Source: an uncultured Lachnospiraceae bacterium (lineage in GTDB: Bacteria; Bacillota; Clostridia; Lachnospirales; Lachnospiraceae). From it: DNA of 64,000 nucleotides. The position numbers were made by a program, and so were the translations under genes. This document shows, in pieces, positions 59,145-64,000 of the stretch. The notes below the pieces were generated by a model that was given only the letters and a program-made list of their open reading frames with translations, ran no database searches and was not told the DNA's origin. The stretch's first letter is position 1. Every line of letters starts with the position of its first letter. The stretch lies in contig CAKREB010000001.1 of the NCBI GenBank assembly GCA_934317005.1, positions 283,199 to 347,198 on the forward strand. Reading direction: 5' to 3'.

Positions 59145-60311
59145 GGCAAAAGTCAGATGAAAAGGTTTGCAAAGTGCATTCATACGATTGATGATCTTAG
59201 ATTTTGCGCTGCCCTTAACAGGGGTTGGCTGATAGTCATTGATGGTTGAAGTGGACGATACACGGCATGGAATGATGCGGATGTTATCGTCTGCTTTTTT
59301 ATTATTATCCTGAAGGGTAAAGGTTTGCTGAAAGATGATCGTATCCTTGTCGACAGGATTGGTGTTTCCGCCAAAACAGAAATTGGCAAGGCTGTATACA
59401 ATATAGACACCCTTATACTTTTCGATTCCCTGCAGTGTATGTGGATGGTGTCCTAAAACGAGGTCGGCACCAAGGTCAACTGCATAGTGTGTCAGCTGTG
59501 TCTGAACGGCATTGATGACATTGGTGTGTTCGATTCCGGCGTGAATGCTGACAAGAATCAGGTCAGCATGCTTCTTTTTTAACTTTTTAATTCCAGAAGA
59601 AATCAGCTGCTTTGAGTAATCCAGCCCGAGCAGTCCGTTGACAGCCACCATACCGATCTTTTTGTCTTTTACCTTATAAATGCACACTTTATCGAAGGAA
59701 GAATAGGAAATATCAGCCTTTTTAAGGTTTTCTATCGTTTCATCATAGCTTGCTGCACCGTAGTCACGGCAGTGATTATTTGCAAAGGAAACCGCTTCGA
59801 TACTTCCTGCTTTTAAGATGTTTACATAGTCAGGACTTCCGTTAAAGGCATATGTTTTGTCCATACGTGTAGTGCTGGTGCTTAAGGTGCCCTCCAAATT
59901 TACCAATGTCAGGTCGTCGTTTTTAAAATATTTTTTGACATTCTGAAAAAAGTACGCATCGTTTTGTTCTTTCTTATAAACAGAATAAAAATTGACACTG
60001 GAAGGGGAGTTTTTATCACTTCCCAATGTACAGTCACCGGCAGCACTAATCGTCAGTGTGGTTTCACCGGAAGCTGTGTCAGAGTTAGCAGGAGTTTGGG
60101 TGGCGGAGGCGGCAGGCTCCGGTGTCTGCGTCACTTTTGGAGTGGCAGAGGGGGAGCTTGTGTGTGATACAACATTGTCTGACTTCGTTTTCTGAGGCTT
60201 TTTGCTGTTTGATCCGGTAATCGTGTTGAACGCACAATATATCGTCAGGATCAGGCAGCAGAATGTAATCACCGGTAATAAGATATAAAATAACTTTGGA
60301 TTTGATTTCAT
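59121..60311 (-). CDS. CapA-family (poly-gamma-glutamate synthesis-like) protein
   Basis: This 396-residue protein has an N-terminal membrane anchor (about 8-28), a Ser/Thr/Pro-rich linker to about 75, and a metallophosphatase-like PGA_cap domain. Motifs include ISAAGDCTLGSDKN, LTLVNLEGTLS, AVSFANNHCRDYG, VSIHAGIEH and VLGHHPHTLQGIEKY, which carry the metal-binding Asp, Asn and His. CapA-type proteins take part in poly-gamma-glutamate capsule export or release, but many stand alone, as here, with unknown substrate. GGAGGG precedes the ATG at 60311; the longer frame is rejected. Confidence 0.9.
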   Translation of the reverse strand: MKSNPKLFYILLPVITFCCLILTIYCAFNTITGSNSKKPQKTKSDNVVSHTSSPSATPKVTQTPEPAASATQTPANSDTASGETTLTISAAGDCTLGSDKNSPSSVNFYSVYKKEQNDAYFFQNVKKYFKNDDLTLVNLEGTLSTSTTRMDKTYAFNGSPDYVNILKAGSIEAVSFANNHCRDYGAASYDETIENLKKADISYSSFDKVCIYKVKDKKIGMVAVNGLLGLDYSKQLISSGIKKLKKKHADLILVSIHAGIEHTNVINAVQTQLTHYAVDLGADLVLGHHPHTLQGIEKYKGVYIVYSLANFCFGGNTNPVDKDTIIFQQTFTLQDNNKKADDNIRIIPCRVSSTSTINDYQPTPVKGSAKSKIINRMNALCKPFHLTFAKNGRLVY

Positions 60312-60364
60312 AAGTTCCCTCCATAGGCACATTTACTACACATTAATAATATTTTCTACTCATT

Positions 60365-60393
60365 ATTGTAGCAAGAATGAGGATATTTGTCAT
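60365..60393 (-). promoter_or_regulatory. Promoter of the capA-like gene
   Basis: On the minus strand: ATGACA (60388-60393), 17-base spacer, TACAAT (60365-60370), about 55 bases before the start codon. Confidence 0.6.
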
Positions 60394-60428
60394 CTGCCTA
60401 TTTTTTTCTGTAAAATTTGAAAAAAGCC

Positions 60429-60458
60429 TTTTCACTTGCTACATTTCTATGTTATACT
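60429..60458 (+). promoter_or_regulatory. Promoter of ppdK
   Basis: -35 TTTTCA (60429-60434), 18-base spacer, -10 TATACT (60453-60458). The leader of about 165 bases contains a CAGAGT/ACTCTG hairpin (about 60477-60510) and no ORF. Confidence 0.55.
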
Positions 60459-60631
60459 AATTCATAGCGACTAGTGCAGAGTTTGACGAGTGAAAACTTG
60501 TTGGCACTCTGTCTTTGAAAGGGTATGGACAAGTTGTGTTTTGTACTTTTTCAAGGGCAGAGTCGGATCTGCTAAAGTCAAATGAGCGGTGAAAGTATCG
60601 CAAATACTATTTTCTAGGAGGTAACTTTACA

Positions 60632-63277
60632 ATGGCAAACAAATGGGTATATATGTTCGACGAAGGCGACATGACCATGCGTAACTTACTCGGTGGTAAG
60701 GGTGCTAACCTTGCAGAGATGACTAAGATTGGTCTTCCTGTACCACAGGGATTTACAGTAACAACAGAAGCTTGTACACAGTATTATGAAGATGGACGTC
60801 AGATCAATGATGAGATTATGGCTCAGATCATGGATGGCGTTAAGAAGATGGAAGAGATCAACGGTAAGAAGTTCGGTGACTCTCAGAATCCATTGTTAGT
60901 TTCCGTTCGTTCAGGTGCTCGTGCTTCCATGCCTGGTATGATGGATACTATCCTTAATCTTGGTTTGAACGATGATGTAGTAGCTACAATGATCAAGGGT
61001 AATCCAGATCCAACATTCGAGCGTTTCGTATACGATTCATACAGACGTTTCATCCAGATGTTCTCAGATGTAGTTATGGAAGTTGGTAAGAAGTACTTCG
61101 AACAGCTTATCGACAAGATGAAAGAAGAGAAGGGTGTTGAGTATGACGTAGATCTTACAGCACAGGATCTTAAGACTCTTGCAGAGCAGTTCAAGGCTGA
61201 GTACAAGAATCAGTTAGGTACAGATTTCCCTTCTGATCCTGTAGAGCAGTTGAAGTTAGCTGTTGAGGCTGTATTCCGTTCATGGGATAACCCTCGTGCA
61301 AACGTATATCGTCGTGACAACGACATCCCTTACTCATGGGGAACAGCTGTTAACGTAATGCCTATGGTATTCGGTAACTTAAATAATGAATCCGGTACAG
61401 GTGTTGCATTTACACGTGACCCTGCAACAGGTGAGAACAAGCTTATGGGTGAGTTCCTGATCAATGCACAGGGTGAGGACGTAGTAGCCGGTGTTCGTAC
61501 ACCAATGCCTATCGCACAGATGGAACAGGAATTCCCAGAGGCATATGCTGAGTTCGTTAAGGTTTGTGATACTCTTGAGAATCACTACCATGACATGCAG
61601 GATATGGAGTTTACTGTTGAGAACAAGAAGCTTTATATGCTTCAGTGCCGTAATGGTAAGAGAACAGCTCCTGCTGCATTAAAGATTGCTTGTGATCTTG
61701 TTGATGAAGGACATAAGACAGAAGAAGAAGCAGTTGCAATGATTGATCCTCGTAACCTTGATACACTTCTTCATCCACAGTTCGATGCTGCTGAGTTAAA
61801 GAAAGCTACTCCAATCGGAAAAGGACTTGGTGCTTCTCCTGGAGCTGCTTGCGGTAAAGTCGTATTTACAGCAGAAGACGCTGTAGAGTGGGCTGAGCGC
61901 GGAGAAAAGGTTGTACTTGTTCGTCTTGAAACATCTCCAGAAGATATCACAGGTATGAAGAGTGCACAGGGTATCCTGACAGTTCGTGGTGGTATGACAT
62001 CACATGCTGCAGTAGTTGCCCGTGGTATGGGTACATGCTGTGTATCTGGTTGTGGCGATATCGTTATGGACGAAGAGAACAAGAAGTTTGAGTTAGCTGG
62101 AAAGACTTATACAGAAGGTTCTGAAATCTCTATCGATGGTACAACAGGTAACATCTATGATGGCCTTATCCCAACAGTTGATGCTACAATCGCAGGTGAG
62201 TTTGGTCGTGTTATGGCTTGGGCTGATAAGTACAGAACTCTTAAGGTTCGTACAAACGCTGATACTCCTGCAGATGCTAAGAAGGCTCGTGAGCTTGGTG
62301 CAGAAGGTATCGGTCTTTGCCGTACAGAGCATATGTTCTTCGAGGAAGACAGAATTGCTGCATTCCGTGAGATGATCTGCTCTGATACAGTAGAAGAGAG
62401 AGAAGAAGCACTTGCTAAGATCCTTCCTTACCAGCAGGGAGACTTCGAAGCTCTTTATGAAGCACTCGAAGGAAATCCTGTTACAATCCGTTTCTTAGAT
62501 CCACCACTTCATGAGTTCGTTCCTACAGAGGATGCTGATATCGAGAAGTTAGCTAAGGCTAAGAACAAGAGCGTTGATGAGATCAAGGCTATCATCGATT
62601 CACTTCATGAGTTCAACCCTATGATGGGTCATCGTGGATGCCGTCTTGCAGTAACATATCCTGAAATTGCTAAGATGCAGACAGCCGCTGTTATTCGTGC
62701 AGCAATCAACGTAAAGAAGAAACATCCTGATTGGACAGTAGAGCCTGAGATCATGATTCCACTTGTTGGAGAGGTTAAAGAGCTTAAGTATGTTAAGAAG
62801 GTTGTAGTTGAAACAGCTGATGCTGAAATCGCAGCAGCAGGCATCGAGATGAAGTACGAAGTTGGTACAATGATCGAGATCCCTAGAGCAGCTCTTACAG
62901 CTGATGAAATCGCTAAGGAAGCTGAGTTCTTCTGCTTCGGTACAAACGACTTAACACAGATGACATTTGGTTTCTCTCGTGATGATGCAGGTAAGTTCTT
63001 AGATGCTTACTATGATGCTAAGATCTTCGAGAGCGATCCATTTGCTAAGCTTGATCAGACTGGTGTTGGTCAGTTAATGGAAATGGCTGTAGAAAAAGGT
63101 AAGAAAGTTCGTCCATCACTTCACTGCGGTATCTGTGGTGAGCACGGTGGAGATCCTTCATCTGTTGAGTTCTGCCACAAGATTGGTTTGGATTATGTAT
63201 CTTGCTCTCCATTCCGTGTGCCAATCGCACGTCTTGCAGCAGCACAGGCTGCTATAGCTGAGAAAGCAGCTAAATAA
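60632..63277 (+). CDS. ppdK: Pyruvate, phosphate dikinase
   Basis: Interconverts pyruvate, ATP and phosphate with phosphoenolpyruvate, AMP and pyrophosphate; in Lachnospiraceae it often works in the glycolytic direction. The 881-residue protein has the ATP-grasp nucleotide domain (GGKGANLAEMTK, VSVRSGARASMPGMMDT), the swivelling phospho-His domain (GGMTSHAAVVARGMG) and the PEP/pyruvate barrel (GLCRTEHMFFE, MIEIPRAAL, and the catalytic Cys in HCGICGEHGGDP). TAGGAGG precedes the ATG by about 9 bases. Codon use is strongly biased, as expected for a central enzyme. Its terminator is at 63343. Confidence 0.98.
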   Translation: MANKWVYMFDEGDMTMRNLLGGKGANLAEMTKIGLPVPQGFTVTTEACTQYYEDGRQINDEIMAQIMDGVKKMEEINGKKFGDSQNPLLVSVRSGARASMPGMMDTILNLGLNDDVVATMIKGNPDPTFERFVYDSYRRFIQMFSDVVMEVGKKYFEQLIDKMKEEKGVEYDVDLTAQDLKTLAEQFKAEYKNQLGTDFPSDPVEQLKLAVEAVFRSWDNPRANVYRRDNDIPYSWGTAVNVMPMVFGNLNNESGTGVAFTRDPATGENKLMGEFLINAQGEDVVAGVRTPMPIAQMEQEFPEAYAEFVKVCDTLENHYHDMQDMEFTVENKKLYMLQCRNGKRTAPAALKIACDLVDEGHKTEEEAVAMIDPRNLDTLLHPQFDAAELKKATPIGKGLGASPGAACGKVVFTAEDAVEWAERGEKVVLVRLETSPEDITGMKSAQGILTVRGGMTSHAAVVARGMGTCCVSGCGDIVMDEENKKFELAGKTYTEGSEISIDGTTGNIYDGLIPTVDATIAGEFGRVMAWADKYRTLKVRTNADTPADAKKARELGAEGIGLCRTEHMFFEEDRIAAFREMICSDTVEEREEALAKILPYQQGDFEALYEALEGNPVTIRFLDPPLHEFVPTEDADIEKLAKAKNKSVDEIKAIIDSLHEFNPMMGHRGCRLAVTYPEIAKMQTAAVIRAAINVKKKHPDWTVEPEIMIPLVGEVKELKYVKKVVVETADAEIAAAGIEMKYEVGTMIEIPRAALTADEIAKEAEFFCFGTNDLTQMTFGFSRDDAGKFLDAYYDAKIFESDPFAKLDQTGVGQLMEMAVEKGKKVRPSLHCGICGEHGGDPSSVEFCHKIGLDYVSCSPFRVPIARLAAAQAAIAEKAAK

Positions 63278-63342
63278 TTTTAGCTGAGATCAGAAGAGCT
63301 TCGTAAGAGCTTTCTGTTACAATGAGTTAATAAAAATAATAG

Positions 63343-63386
63343 ATTCCCATTCCGGGCTAATGTTTAGTCTGGGATGGGAATTTTTT
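63343..63386 (+). terminator. Terminator of ppdK
   Basis: ATTCCCATTCC pairs with GGGATGGGAAT (one mismatch region) and is followed by T6. Confidence 0.9.
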
Positions 63387-63524
63387 CGCTTGCAGTGGGC
63401 CTGCTGATGGTGGCTGGTGTTGGTATGGAGAAAAAAGAGGTCTGATAAAGAAGCTTGCAAGAATAAAAATAAATGGTTGTAAATATCCCTAGTGTATTAT
63501 AAAACGAAAATAAGGATATAACGC

Positions 63525-63788
63525 ATGACATTCGAGTGGGATGATGAAAAGAATAAAATAAACCTTGAAAAACATGGTATTGATTTTGAAACAGCTATGC
63601 TTGTATTCAACGATCTTCAAAGAATCTAGATTTACGATATGGAGCATGGTACAGAGGAAGATAGATATAATACGATTGGAATGGTTAATGATGTGATTTT
63701 TGTTGTATATACAGAACGGAAAGAGAATATTCGTCTGATATCAGCAAGAATAGCAACAAAAAACAGAAAGGAGCATTACTATGATCAA
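63525..63788 (+). pseudogene. brnT: BrnT toxin gene broken by an in-frame amber stop
   Basis: From the ATG at 63525 the frame reads MTFEWDDEKNKINLEKHGID and on to VFNDLQRI, the normal BrnT start, then meets TAG at 63627-63629. Directly after it the same frame continues with IYDMEHGTEEDRYNTIG, VIFVVYTERK and RLISARIATKNRK, the rest of a BrnT ribonuclease toxin without a shift. In relatives the position is normally an acidic residue in RIEIYD-like sequence, so a single G-to-T change in a GAG codon would explain it. Without suppression the toxin is dead. Confidence 0.88.
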
Positions 63789-63816
63789 GACAGCTACTTT
63801 AATCAGCAGACACTAA
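63781..63816 (+). pseudogene. brnA: Truncated BrnA antitoxin start
   Basis: An ATG with AAAGGAG eight bases upstream sits where brnA normally overlaps the end of brnT. It encodes only MIKTATLISRH before a TAA. The ribbon-helix-helix DNA-binding part of BrnA is missing; the sequence after it is a terminator-like hairpin. Confidence 0.65.
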
Positions 63817-63821
63817 ATAAA

Positions 63822-63854
63822 AAAGTGGCTCAAATACTGAATTCAAGCCACTTT
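63822..63854. terminator. Bidirectional terminator between the BrnTA relic and the kinase gene
   Basis: AAAGTGGCT pairs perfectly with AGCCACTTT around a 15-base loop. Confidence 0.75.
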
Positions 63855-63881
63855 GTTGTATATATTTCGTTCTATTTTGGA

Positions 63882-64000
63882 CTAATCATCCTTGTATTCT
63901 CTGTTCAACGGAAAAGTAACTGCCATAACAGTTCCCTTTTCTGTACTTTCTTCTGCCTGCACTTTGCCACCGTGAATATCAGCAATTTCCCAAACCAAAG
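63882..64000 (-). CDS. Sensor histidine kinase, C-terminal fragment
   Basis: On the minus strand the last 38 codons of a gene run in from the window end: VWEIADIHGGKVQAEESTEK, GTVMAVTFPLNREYKDD and TAG. The ADIHGGKVQAES-x-x-GKGT-like pattern is the end of a HATPase_c domain (G2 box and last strand) of a histidine kinase. The family and partner cannot be told. Confidence 0.8.
   Translation of the reverse strand, partial: LVWEIADIHGGKVQAEESTEKGTVMAVTFPLNREYKDD

Overview
The window looks like a chromosome segment of a Gram-positive, low-to-mid GC anaerobe of the Lachnospiraceae (the Roseburia, Agathobacter, Butyrivibrio and Coprococcus group). This rests on gene content and style: a pyruvate phosphate dikinase with very biased codons, a Trp T-box operon, DUF975 and DUF1292 proteins, lysine-rich Ig-like (BIG) surface domains on secreted cellulases, and AGGAGG-type ribosome sites. 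Chemotaxis and c-di-GMP genes suggest a cell that is, or recently was, motile. No rRNA, tRNA, CRISPR array or complete insertion sequence was seen.

Layout. 1-1396: tail of a sugar-binding protein, a small unknown protein and a lytic transglycosylase. 1402-6594: a NarL-type two-component system divergent from a three-gene ABC-2 exporter (LnrJKLMN-like), with a shared operator-like palindrome. 6783-10461: AI-2E-type permease, pgi and trmB. 10672-18892: argC, a Bcr-like ABC exporter, a secreted FN3/cysteine-peptidase-like protein, a DUF975/OmpR regulator/kinase operon and two small genes. 18986-25432: T-box controlled trpEGDCBA without trpF. 25582-31517: three c-di-GMP proteins, with a 166-bp inverted-repeat element between the first two. 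31552-39636: rhaB, an M16C peptidase, era, a yqzL-like gene, recO and glyS. 39993-48347: a secreted plant-polymer cluster with two GH5 enzymes, a two-module putative carbohydrate-binding protein and an LRR protein. 48480-50850: a stretch with foreign-looking codon use. 50850-54278: an orphan ABC substrate-binding lipoprotein divergent from a chemoreceptor. 54539-64000: MATE pump, GH3 glucosidase, CapA-like protein, PPDK, a broken BrnT/BrnA module and the end of a sensor kinase.

How it fits together. The GH5 enzymes and binding proteins would attack beta-glucan outside the cell; the cytoplasmic GH3 enzyme, Pgi and PPDK would handle the released sugars. Two separate regulator-plus-exporter sets look like antimicrobial-peptide or lipid stress modules. 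The least expected features are a shared leader family in front of trmB, argC and the FN3/peptidase gene, the palindromic mobile-like element inside the c-di-GMP locus, a degenerate EAL protein paired with an intact one, and structured leaders upstream of the orphan binding protein and the putative carbohydrate-binding protein. All functions are read from sequence alone; no searches were run.
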